Assembly (NCBI RefSeq): GCF_000027005.1
Contig: NC_012965.1
Coordinates: 917,001-981,000, forward strand
Direction: 5' to 3'
Origin: Komagataella phaffii GS115
Lineage: Eukaryota > Ascomycota > Pichiomycetes > Pichiales > Pichiaceae
DNA: 64,000 nt
Of this stretch, positions 47,689-61,519 are shown piece by piece. A program made the translations under genes and the position numbers. Each line of letters begins with the position of its first letter. Positions within the stretch are counted from its first letter, which is position 1. Under the pieces are notes generated by a model. It was not told the origin of the DNA, made no database searches, and worked only from the letters and a program-made list of their open reading frames with translations.

Positions 47689-49506
47689 ATGTATAACCAA
47701 TACGGCAATATTGAGTATTTGGAACCAATGCATGGCAACAGCAATGGTGTGCTAGGCCATCAATCCTCCTTCCAGCACGGCGCAGGTTTATATCAGGACC
47801 TTCCGCTAGACCAAAACCTGGTTAGGATGAGCCCATACGGCACTGTCCCGCAAGACCCTTTGTTGTCGGTTTCTCATGACCCTGTAGCTACTATTGAAGG
47901 CCCACCAATTGGCACTTTTCAAAACAACACCGGAAAATCTTCTATGCAGCAGTCTCCATTGGGCAACCAATCGGGCTTGGCTTCAGACCAACCACACCAG
48001 TCACTTTCACAACAAGATCCAAATGCTCGTCAAAAGACTGCTTTTAATGAATCTCCAGAGAATTTCAAAGCGTCTCAAATACAAAACCCGGTAGGAACTA
48101 GAGAATTAACTGAACATCCTCACATCGAGCAAAGTTCTCAAGTGCAGCCAATGCAACAGGTGTCTTATATGCAATCTATGCAACCGTTGCAGGGTTACCA
48201 ACATGTTCAACCGACTCAGCTGGCTGATCAATCCCAACATGTTCAGATTCATTCACAACTGCAAAACGTGCAGCCTTCTTATCCATATTCTGTATTTCCA
48301 TCACCGCAAACTAATCTGATAGGAGTGACCGAGTTTCCTCCTAACGCCATGCATTCACCGAATTCTGCTGTTCCCTATACCAGCAGTATTTCGCAGCAAC
48401 ATAGTTACACAGATACTTTAAACTTGATGGATATGAATGACAATGCTACCCCCTTGGTCCCATTCCCAGAAGATCTTGAGGATATTTTTGCTGATGGACC
48501 ATTGGTAGACGTTCCGACTTCGAACGAAGAGGGATCTAGTCGTTCTTTACTCGATCAATCGTTTATCTTCGATTTCGATACCAGCAATCTGCATGATGAG
48601 CCGTTAAGCAATAACGGTTTAGGTATCACCACCTCCAGAGAAAAGCAATCATCCCTTCAACCTCTAGCTTACAATAAGAAACGAGTCGTTGGACCAATGA
48701 CATTGAAGCCCAATGTTTCTAATAGGTCTATGAAAATCAAGCAGAGAATTTTAAGTGATTCATCGGTTTTGGAACAACATGGCATTCAAAAGTTTGATAA
48801 GCCCCCAATGCCATACTCTATGGATGTTTCTTCTGCCGAGTCTTCGCCACGGGAGAAATCAAGCACCAGTCCGATTTTAGAGCTTGGAGGGGGGATCCGA
48901 AAAAACTCAATTAAACCGTTGCGTAAATCGGCTTCGCAGGGCACCTTGACGCAAAGTAAACGGTCCAAGATGAAACCAATTGGAGAACGTCTTTCGTTTT
49001 CAGAGTACTCCAGCACACTGGAATTGAGTGGTATGAACCCCAATTTGTCAAACCAAGCATCGAGAAGACAATTCTCATTCGTCATCGAGCAGCCAAACCG
49101 TACCAAAGAGAAACGAAAGATCAACCATAGCAGAAATAGCAGTGCTGGTAATAAATCATTACCCAATTGGTCTGATGCTGGATCTGCAACTACGTCTCCT
49201 AAATTTGATCCGAGCACCATAAAGCATCGAACCACATCTACAGAGTCATCCCCGGTCACTCCTTTAAGTGCAACAGTTTCCAAATTTCAATCTTTGAAGA
49301 CCCACGATGAGGTCGAATTGGAAAGCTTGCCGGAGGACTTACCATATCATTCTGACCGAAAAAAGTCTCTCTCAGAGCAGGAATCAATGGGGATAAGTCA
49401 TCAACCAGTGATTTCAAGTTTCAAGAGGATGGACAGTCACCCAAAAACTTATAACACTATTCAAGAAGGCATGAACCAATTTCAAGTCATAATCAATAAG
49501 AGATAA
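47689..49506 (+). CDS. Unrecognised Gln/Ser/Pro-rich protein with kinase-type motifs (605 aa)
   Basis: I do not recognise this gene. The first 250 residues are Gln, Pro and His rich (many QPMQQ and QHVQ runs) and probably disordered, like transcription-factor activation regions. An acidic patch near 265-305 (PFPEDLEDIFADGP) could be an activation motif. The C-terminal half holds several basic-Ser sites: RKNS, RKSAS, KRSK, RRQFS and HSRNSS, fitting protein kinase A or similar kinases. A stretch KMKPIGERLSFSEYSS near 430 looks most conserved. No zinc finger or other DNA-binding domain is visible. A regulatory role is inference from composition only. Confidence 0.75.
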   Translation: MYNQYGNIEYLEPMHGNSNGVLGHQSSFQHGAGLYQDLPLDQNLVRMSPYGTVPQDPLLSVSHDPVATIEGPPIGTFQNNTGKSSMQQSPLGNQSGLASDQPHQSLSQQDPNARQKTAFNESPENFKASQIQNPVGTRELTEHPHIEQSSQVQPMQQVSYMQSMQPLQGYQHVQPTQLADQSQHVQIHSQLQNVQPSYPYSVFPSPQTNLIGVTEFPPNAMHSPNSAVPYTSSISQQHSYTDTLNLMDMNDNATPLVPFPEDLEDIFADGPLVDVPTSNEEGSSRSLLDQSFIFDFDTSNLHDEPLSNNGLGITTSREKQSSLQPLAYNKKRVVGPMTLKPNVSNRSMKIKQRILSDSSVLEQHGIQKFDKPPMPYSMDVSSAESSPREKSSTSPILELGGGIRKNSIKPLRKSASQGTLTQSKRSKMKPIGERLSFSEYSSTLELSGMNPNLSNQASRRQFSFVIEQPNRTKEKRKINHSRNSSAGNKSLPNWSDAGSATTSPKFDPSTIKHRTTSTESSPVTPLSATVSKFQSLKTHDEVELESLPEDLPYHSDRKKSLSEQESMGISHQPVISSFKRMDSHPKTYNTIQEGMNQFQVIINKR

Positions 49507-49730
49507 ATGTATTGTCTCACCGATGATGGTTCATGCATAATTTTTGAGTACTCTTTTAATCATTTCATTTATACCAGTGAATATCTTTTAAACACTAATT
49601 CTATTATATTCTTTACCCATACTTATACATTATTAAACCCATATCCTTACGACCTCTGTCCCCTTCCTTCTCTAAAATACATACACTTAAAACAAAATTT
49701 ACCTTCCTTGTGTTTCAACTCCTCTGTTTT

Positions 49731-50804
49731 TCACATATCGAGAAACTTTCTGAAATGATAGTCGTCCAACCAGCCAACTTTTTCAAAAGCAGCAAATAAA
49801 CGACTTGCTTTATTCACGTCAATCTTGCAAGCTTTTTGAGCGTCAGTTCTTCTGAATGGAAGACCAAGGCGGAATCGACTAACTTTCTCAGAAAATAGTC
49901 TCCTCTTGGAATCCAGATAGACATTGCAAGGGAGTCTCAATACGGAAGCTAGAGTGACCTCAGCTGGATGAAGTTTGCCAACTAAAGGATCATCTGATAG
50001 ATTCATAGGTTGTCCCTTCCACTCTGCTTTTAAAGCTTTGGTGTTATTCGGGGGAAGAGTTGACAATGGTGGTGAATAATCAGGAATCGACTCATAATCA
50101 GAGTAAAATTGCGGTTGTGGAGTGGAAGGTTTACTGACTCTCTTCGTAGATCTCTTTGGCGTGGAAGGCCTTGATATTTCCACCTCTGATTCATAGTCAG
50201 AATACTTAACGTTGTCTCTAATGACTCTTCTGGTTCTGACTCTCTCGTTTGGAGTCTCACTTTCTGATGCTGAGAAGAAGACTCTTCTTCTTGGTTGAGC
50301 AGTTGGATATTTCCTCCTGGGAGCTCTCTTTTTTCTGGTATCGATGATGTTATAATAGCTGTCAAGAAAAACTAATTGATTTTCCTTGAAAGAAGAATCT
50401 CCACTGTTAATGGAGGCCCAGGCATTGACGGTAAGCTTTGCATTCGTCAAATCCTTGATAGGAAATGTCTGGTTAGACAACAGCACTGAAGAAGAAATTT
50501 TTGGAGCATCGTCAGGTTTGCCTTCCTCTAATTGTTCCGTTTGAGTCTTTGTTGCTGGTTCTTCAAAATCACCAACAATTTGATCATTGCTTCTTCCCAC
50601 AACGTCAAAGATCTTGTGGTCTCTTTCGACGTCTAACGACCTCTGGTAAGGAGACAAGGGTGGTGAAGGAATTGATATAGAAGACCTTTCGTCAGAGTTT
50701 TTCCTGGTCTCTGCAGAGGTCAATGATTTAGAACCACCAACCAAATTGAAGGTCTCGTGATTGCTTACCGGCGTTAAACACCGATTGGTCAAAATACTGT
50801 CCAT
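49731..50804 (-). CDS. SWIRM-domain protein, Fun19/YOR338W-like
   Basis: From the ATG at 50804 (357 aa) the protein has a long Ser/Arg-rich disordered N-terminus and a C-terminal SWIRM domain (about 265-357). The domain shows LHPAEVTLASVLRLPCNVYLDSKR, the RLGLPFRRTDAQKACKIDVNKASRLF helices, and VGWLDDYHFRKFL. SWIRM domains bind DNA or nucleosomes in chromatin complexes. The layout, with the domain at the very end, matches yeast Fun19 and its paralogue YOR338W, whose functions are little known. A TRKKRAPRRKYPTAQPRRRV basic stretch near 157 may be a nuclear signal. The frame extends to 50837 only by TTG. Confidence 0.8.
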   Translation of the reverse strand: MDSILTNRCLTPVSNHETFNLVGGSKSLTSAETRKNSDERSSISIPSPPLSPYQRSLDVERDHKIFDVVGRSNDQIVGDFEEPATKTQTEQLEEGKPDDAPKISSSVLLSNQTFPIKDLTNAKLTVNAWASINSGDSSFKENQLVFLDSYYNIIDTRKKRAPRRKYPTAQPRRRVFFSASESETPNERVRTRRVIRDNVKYSDYESEVEISRPSTPKRSTKRVSKPSTPQPQFYSDYESIPDYSPPLSTLPPNNTKALKAEWKGQPMNLSDDPLVGKLHPAEVTLASVLRLPCNVYLDSKRRLFSEKVSRFRLGLPFRRTDAQKACKIDVNKASRLFAAFEKVGWLDDYHFRKFLDM

Positions 50805-51315
50805 TATTAGTTCAATTGCGCTTATTAGCAATAGCAAGTAGCAGTGTTAGAAATAAGTTTAGAAGGAAAAATACTTTCTGTTTACCCCGACATGTTATAT
50901 CTACTAAGAAATCGTCTGCTGAATTTCTTTTTCTGTATCATTTCTTTTTTTTTTTTTTTTTTTTTTTGTCTTTGTTTTCTTTTTTTCCGTACAGTCCTCA
51001 GAGTTGCCTCTTTGATAGTCGGCAGAACAAATATTTGGCAACGCCCCATTTGCCATCAATTGAGACGTAGATTTTCAGTGTCTGTTCTGTGTTGATGGTA
51101 GGCCGGCCATTGAGTGCTGTGTTCTCCGCAATGCCTGCTCATCTTAGCCGTTATTTCTAATCTTTATCGTCCCTATTCTCGAACCTGATCTAGATATATG
51201 AGCCGCAATGTCATGCAGAAAGTATAAACTGAAAGGGGAAAAAGAAAAGTCCTGCAGGTTTGTTTGGTACGCCTAGATTAGAAACACTCAAACCCCTAAA
51301 GCTATTTATATAAAC
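50805..51315. other. Intergenic region with 23-base T tract
   Basis: The region lies upstream of the SWIRM gene and downstream of ARO1. It holds an uninterrupted T run at 50945-50967, about 140 bases upstream of the SWIRM ATG. Such poly(dA:dT) tracts usually exclude nucleosomes in yeast promoters. No gene is seen; a short frame across the T run codes for poly-Phe and is not credible. Confidence 0.6.
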
Positions 51316-56555
<5,240 letters not shown>

Positions 56556-58142
56556 ATGTCGCAAGTCATTTCAAGTTATAGTGGGAGCAACTCCTCAACA
56601 ATAGCTGGAACTATATCGCATTATGCTCAGTCAGTAATCAATGACTTCACTTGGTGGCAGGCTGCCCTGGCTATCATTGTTGGAGTTCTGTCTTACGATC
56701 AAATAATGTATCAAATCCGTAAGGGGAACATAGCCGGACCAAAATTCAAGATTTGGCCAGTCATTGGTCCTTTTTTGGAGTCTTTGGACCCAAAATTTGA
56801 AGAGTACAAGGCCAAATGGGATTCCGGCCCGCTATCCTGTGTGTCTATTTTCCACAAGTTCGTCGTTATCGCCTCAACTCGGGATCTAGCCAGGAAGATT
56901 CTTCAAAGTCCAGCTTATGTAAAACCTTGTGTTGTTGACGTTGCTGTTAAAATATTAAGACCTTCGAACTGGGTATTTTTAGACGGTAAGGAACATGTTG
57001 ACTATAGAAAAGGTTTAAACGGTCTTTTCACTAAAAAGGCCCTGGAAGTCTATATTCCTGCCCAAGAGAAGATCATGGATGACTACCTCAACCGTTTTGC
57101 AGAGATGTCCAAAGAGAAGCCTATGATTTTTTTCCACGAATTTAGAGAAATTATGTGTGCTCTGTCCCTGAAGACTTTCTGTGGTGATTATATTACTGAT
57201 GAGCAAATTAAGTTGATTGCAGACAATTATTACAAAGTAACAGCCGCATTAGAGTTGGTCAACTTTCCTATCATTATTCCCTTCACTAAGACTTGGTATG
57301 GGAAAGTCACCGCCGATGACACCATGAAGATCTTCGAGTCGTGTGCTGCTATGGCTAAAAAACATATCAACGAGGAGAATGGAAAGCCCACATGCGTCAT
57401 GGATGCATGGATTGACTCCATGAAGCAAGCTAGAGAAAGCAAATCCAAAGATCCTGATGCTAAGCTTTTAATTAGAGAATTTTCCAATAGAGAAATTTCT
57501 GAAGCTATCTTCACATTTTTGTTTGCGTCCCAGGATGCCTCTTCTTCTGCCTGTTGCTGGATGTTCCAGCTTATCGCTGATAGACCTGATGTCATGGCTA
57601 AAATCAGAGAAGAACAGATCCGTTTGCGTGATGGAGACATCAATAAGCCGCTGACTGGAGAGCTGATTGACTCTATGAAGTACACTTTCATGGTGGTCAA
57701 GGAAACACTGAGATACAGGCCTCCAGTCTTGATGGTTCCGTATGTCGTTAAGAAATCGTACCCAGTCAGTGACAACTATACAGTTCCAAAAGGAGCTATG
57801 GTTATTCCAACTTTGTATCCAGCCTTGCATGACCCAGAAGTGTATGAAAATCCAGATGATTTTATTCCTGAGAGATGGGTCGAAGGGTCACCAGCCAACC
57901 AAGCCAAAAAGAACTGGCTCGTATTTGGTAATGGACCACATGTGTGCCTAGGGCAGAACTATGTTATGATGGCTTTCACCGCTTTGATCGGCAAAGCTGC
58001 CATGTTGTACGACATTGATCATACTGTCACTCCATTGAGTGAAGAGATCAAAGTTTTTGCCACCATTTTCCCAAAAGACGATCTGATTCTTCAGTTCAAA
58101 CATAGAGACGAGCAGGAGATTCTGAATGATATTTCTGCTTAG
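56556..58142 (+). CDS. ERG5: Sterol C-22 desaturase, cytochrome P450 CYP61
   Basis: The 528-residue protein has an N-terminal membrane anchor (about 33-50) and a full P450 fold. The I-helix segment is FLFASQDASSS near 320, the ExxR motif is KETLRYRPP near 380, and the heme loop is FGNGPHVCLG with ligand C464. The sequence PSNWVFLDGKEHVDYRKGLNGLF and the SQDASSS I-helix are hallmarks of CYP61 and distinguish it from CYP51. The enzyme introduces the C22 double bond of ergosterol in the ER. The frame starts at 56547 only by TTG; ATG 56556 is the real start. Length agrees with yeast Erg5 (538). Confidence 0.96.
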   Translation: MSQVISSYSGSNSSTIAGTISHYAQSVINDFTWWQAALAIIVGVLSYDQIMYQIRKGNIAGPKFKIWPVIGPFLESLDPKFEEYKAKWDSGPLSCVSIFHKFVVIASTRDLARKILQSPAYVKPCVVDVAVKILRPSNWVFLDGKEHVDYRKGLNGLFTKKALEVYIPAQEKIMDDYLNRFAEMSKEKPMIFFHEFREIMCALSLKTFCGDYITDEQIKLIADNYYKVTAALELVNFPIIIPFTKTWYGKVTADDTMKIFESCAAMAKKHINEENGKPTCVMDAWIDSMKQARESKSKDPDAKLLIREFSNREISEAIFTFLFASQDASSSACCWMFQLIADRPDVMAKIREEQIRLRDGDINKPLTGELIDSMKYTFMVVKETLRYRPPVLMVPYVVKKSYPVSDNYTVPKGAMVIPTLYPALHDPEVYENPDDFIPERWVEGSPANQAKKNWLVFGNGPHVCLGQNYVMMAFTALIGKAAMLYDIDHTVTPLSEEIKVFATIFPKDDLILQFKHRDEQEILNDISA

Positions 58143-58321
58143 AGTATCGGATATTTATTTAGTTTATTATATTGTTGAGTTGATTTGATTTTGTTGTAGA
58201 TGATCTTGGTAAGTAAGAAGGAGGTGGGGTATATGATCTGATCTGTTCGCGCACTGTAGATTAGAGTTCTTAGTAGAACGGGCCCAGGCTTGTTGTTATC
58301 TTGCTCTCATTTTTATTTACC

Positions 58322-59050
58322 ATGGAGAAAAGTGGTAAAATGATGCCAATTCCCGAGCTGAATATCCGGAAGGACAACTACTCTCAGTTGTATTCCTTGG
58401 TGGATGTTCTTTTGGCGAAGTTGGACACCAACCGACAATTGAAACGGTCGTTATTTCGGAAATTGGAAGCCCTCTCCAACTTCCAAAAAGTAGCAACACA
58501 GCAAGCTGAATCCTCTGAGCCGACCATAGATTTAGCAAAGTCTAAGCGGCAACCAGAAACGATACCACAAGCTTTGAAAACATCTCTGGATTCTTTGCAT
58601 ATAGACGAAAAACCGAAGAATACTGCAGGGGACGAGGAATCCGAGCTAGCGGCTCTCAGGCAAGAGAACCTCAGACTAAGAGAGAAAATAACACAAACAC
58701 AGATACACAACTCCCGAATGGTCCAGCTATTAGATGACTACGAAGATAATATCCTAATGATAGTGGACAGACTCAGAGATTACATAATACAAAGTCGCCA
58801 GTCATCAGTTGATAAATTGCGAGAACAGAACGGGAAGCTCTACGAGAAAACACAGGAGGTGAACCACCTAATTGGAGAACTGCTTTCATATCAAGAGAGC
58901 GCTGCTGAACAACTTCCGCCAATGTTAGATCCTCTAAAACAGGCAAGTGGCAGTGACTCTTCAGAGTCTGAATTACGAGATTCCTTTGAGGCATTTTACC
59001 TCGACAAGTACGCCCGAGAAGCTTTGGCTGTATTGTATTCAGGTAAATGA
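58322..59050 (+). CDS. Unrecognised coiled-coil protein (242 aa)
   Basis: I do not recognise this gene. From the ATG at 58322, a helical N-terminus (NYSQLYSLVDVLLAKLDTNRQLKRSLFRKLEALSNF, given in parts: residues 20-55) is followed by a Ser/Thr linker. A long coiled coil covers about 110-200, with EESELAALRQENLRLREKI and LLDDYEDNILMIVDRLRDYI. The end (about 215-242) is acidic then DKYAREALAVLYSGK. Size and layout recall small coiled-coil subunits of larger assemblies such as Far3/Far7 or spindle-associated factors, but nothing in the sequence settles this. The frame opens at 58301 only by TTG. Confidence 0.72.
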   Translation: MEKSGKMMPIPELNIRKDNYSQLYSLVDVLLAKLDTNRQLKRSLFRKLEALSNFQKVATQQAESSEPTIDLAKSKRQPETIPQALKTSLDSLHIDEKPKNTAGDEESELAALRQENLRLREKITQTQIHNSRMVQLLDDYEDNILMIVDRLRDYIIQSRQSSVDKLREQNGKLYEKTQEVNHLIGELLSYQESAAEQLPPMLDPLKQASGSDSSESELRDSFEAFYLDKYAREALAVLYSGK

Positions 59051-59302
59051 AAAGGACTTTCCTTCAGCATAGAATTATACTTAATAAGTAGCATACGGAA
59101 GAACACTTGTCAACCCAATATCGTGTAGGTCCGGAAGCCCACAGTACAATGGGTCTCCACATTTGATCTGCACGTCGCGAAACAGAATATCTAAGAAAAA
59201 GTTCATACTTATGATCACACTTCAAACCCCAACCAAATCCACACTTTTCTTTCCCGTTAGAGATTTTTGCCCTTCATCTCAAGGTAAACACATCTCGTTA
59301 TC

Positions 59303-60859
59303 ATGTATTCCTTTGATGATGTTAACGTGGGGAATCCCGAACTAGATTTGAACATTCCCTTCGTTATCGGCCTCAGTGCGATCCTGAGCTTACTGTTGTT
59401 GCTTCTGATTATCATAGCCGTTTACTACACTTTCTTCTGCGGTTCTTCAACATTTGGTTATGACTTGGGAGACAACTTCAGCATCCGTTTACCTCAAAAT
59501 TTTCAAGTTGATGATGATAAGATCAAGTTATGGGAGAAAACGTATTTTCCGCTTTTAACAGACGAGGAGAAAGATCAATATCTCTTGGGTAAACATTTTT
59601 TCCACTTCAATAAACCCAATGTAGTTCCTCAGGGCACAGGGTTTGGAATCGATGCCCAACTGAGTTTAAGGGATAGAGGAATCAATATTTTCTACTTTGA
59701 ATCTTACACAAACCACACAGACCTGGTCTTAGATCAAATTAACCATCCGGAGAAATACAAAAGATCTATTAATGAAGATTCGGCTTCCTTTGATGAAGAG
59801 GAAATTATAGAGCAAAGTCAAAAGAGCTCACTAGTAGCCAAATCATTCCCGGATTATGGCGCTGTTACCGATGAAGGCACTAGTACTTCAAGGAATATCC
59901 CAGTTCCATTCTACATCGAAGATAGAACAGACATTATTTTCACCACCGACAAACCGCACTCTACTACTCTAAACTTTCCATTACCGACAAAAAATAGACG
60001 AAAAGACACCGTCTACTTTGAGGCCAAGCTTTATGAATTCAACCCCGCTAATACCCTAATTTCGGTTGGTTTATGCTGCAAGCCTTATCCAGACTTTCGA
60101 CTTCCGGGTTATAATCCCTATTCTATTGGAATAGAATCGTCAGGGCATATGAGACTGAATAGACCGTTTATTAATGATTCAGATACACCTGTATTGTTGC
60201 CACAACTGATTCAGGGTGATGTTATAGGAATTGGCTATAAATATTACCCAGGGTCCGTTTACGTTACGCATAATGGGAAAAAGATAATGGAGGTCTTGCA
60301 TGATATCAAACTAGATTTATACCCCTGTATAGGATCCACAGGTGGTAGGTCTCAGGTCTCTGTTAATTTGGGACAACTAGGGTTCGTGTTTATCGAGGCT
60401 AATGTCAAGAAGCTTGGATTTTGCGAAGGTGACAATGAGGGCAGTCTTGGGGCTCCGCCTCTTTATCTTTCAACCAAGGAAGATGTTGAAGATACGATAC
60501 TTCAAACGGGGGAGGCTTTGCCCCCTGAATACCCTGAAAATGAAACCACGTTTTTTGGACCCAAAGCATACTTGCAAGGAAGAGTTGCAATATCAAAACC
60601 GAGCAGTTTACCATTAATGTCTCCACGTCAAGTCCGTTCTATTCTTTCTGATGACTACCTCACTCACACAGATGATGAAATCAGCTCCAGGCCACCTAGT
60701 TACATATCTAATTCCTCGGATCAAGATAGTACGGAACACAATGCCCCAAATACCACTATATTGGCGAATGATCAATCCGATCTGACAATATCAACAACAA
60801 ACAAGGCATCGCGTAAAAAAGGCAAGAGAAGAAGAAAGAACAAATCCAGGAGAAGGTAG
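59303..60859 (+). CDS. SPRY-domain Rsp5 adaptor, Ssh4/Ear1-like
   Basis: The 518-residue protein has one N-terminal membrane segment (about 20-44, IPFVIGLSAILSLLLLLLII). A conserved region follows with YFPLLTDEEKDQYLLG near 95 and GTGFGIDAQLSLRDRGINIFYFE near 113. A B30.2/SPRY domain (about 210-370) includes FRLPGYNPYSIGIESSGHMR. Two PY motifs, PPEY (about 407) and PPSY (about 463), can bind the WW domains of ubiquitin ligase Rsp5. Yeast Ssh4 (579) and Ear1 (550) have this layout and send vacuolar or endosomal membrane proteins, including transporters, for ubiquitination. I cannot choose between them. The very basic C-terminus (KKGKRRRKNKSRRR) is notable. Confidence 0.88.
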   Translation: MYSFDDVNVGNPELDLNIPFVIGLSAILSLLLLLLIIIAVYYTFFCGSSTFGYDLGDNFSIRLPQNFQVDDDKIKLWEKTYFPLLTDEEKDQYLLGKHFFHFNKPNVVPQGTGFGIDAQLSLRDRGINIFYFESYTNHTDLVLDQINHPEKYKRSINEDSASFDEEEIIEQSQKSSLVAKSFPDYGAVTDEGTSTSRNIPVPFYIEDRTDIIFTTDKPHSTTLNFPLPTKNRRKDTVYFEAKLYEFNPANTLISVGLCCKPYPDFRLPGYNPYSIGIESSGHMRLNRPFINDSDTPVLLPQLIQGDVIGIGYKYYPGSVYVTHNGKKIMEVLHDIKLDLYPCIGSTGGRSQVSVNLGQLGFVFIEANVKKLGFCEGDNEGSLGAPPLYLSTKEDVEDTILQTGEALPPEYPENETTFFGPKAYLQGRVAISKPSSLPLMSPRQVRSILSDDYLTHTDDEISSRPPSYISNSSDQDSTEHNAPNTTILANDQSDLTISTTNKASRKKGKRRRKNKSRRR

Positions 60860-60911
60860 TTAACTATCGACATTCATTTATCTATTTATAATTTTTCATA
60901 TTAAATGTGCA

Positions 60912-61367
60912 TTAAAATTTCTTACCCTTCTTCTTACCACCTTTACCACCTTTCTTTGCGGTACTTGAATCCTTAATAATCAGTGGTTTCTTCTCAAATG
61001 CCTTATTAGCCAAAATACTGGTGGCTCCCCTATGAAATGTGGTAGGCACTTCAGTATTGTCACTCTGAGTCTGATCATTACTCTTTATCTGGCTTTGCTG
61101 GCCAGAAATTGGTAACTCAATGCCATGAGGACCTAAGAAACTGAATATTTTCAGCATATCAGTTTTATTGGTCACTTTGAATTTGAAATTGGACCCGCTC
61201 ACTGGATCAGATACTCTCACCGTTATGACGTTGTGCTTGCTTTGAGGATTCTCGTGATCATTGAAATTTACGCCCAATTTGATGGAAACTTTTGTCGTTG
61301 TGGGGTTGGCTTCTAAGAGCTTCTCTGTGCGGTTGAAAAAGATGTCCAGAGATTTCACAGGAGGCAT
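60912..61367 (-). CDS. SRP21: Signal recognition particle subunit Srp21 (SRP9 homologue)
   Basis: The 151-residue protein has an SRP9-type alpha-beta fold in the first about 95 residues. It begins with SLDIFFNRTEKLLEANPTTTKVSIK and continues with the VRVSDPVSGSNFKFKVTNKTDMLKIFSFLGPHGIEL segment (residues about 50-85). The C-terminus ends in a lysine/glycine tail (KKGGKGGKKKGKKF) suited to bind 7S RNA. Yeast Srp21 is 167 residues with the same basic end. It forms part of the SRP Alu domain with Srp14, which slows translation while ribosomes dock at the ER. Convergent with the Ssh4-like gene, 52 bases apart. Confidence 0.87.
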   Translation of the reverse strand: MPPVKSLDIFFNRTEKLLEANPTTTKVSIKLGVNFNDHENPQSKHNVITVRVSDPVSGSNFKFKVTNKTDMLKIFSFLGPHGIELPISGQQSQIKSNDQTQSDNTEVPTTFHRGATSILANKAFEKKPLIIKDSSTAKKGGKGGKKKGKKF

Positions 61368-61519
61368 CTTGTGTAGTTTGATTGAGTGTGAGTGTTCTCA
61401 GTCAACCTTAGCCACTGAATGCGAGTGGGAGAAAAATCGCGAAATATTCAAATCAGTACTTACGTAAGGGTATTTTTATTATTAAGTTACTTCAAAGACG
61501 GAGAACTATTTGACTAAGA

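Noticed and set aside
50816..51095. Two overlapping 83-84 codon frames across the T tract
   Set aside because: They code for poly-Phe from the homopolymer and sit in promoter sequence.
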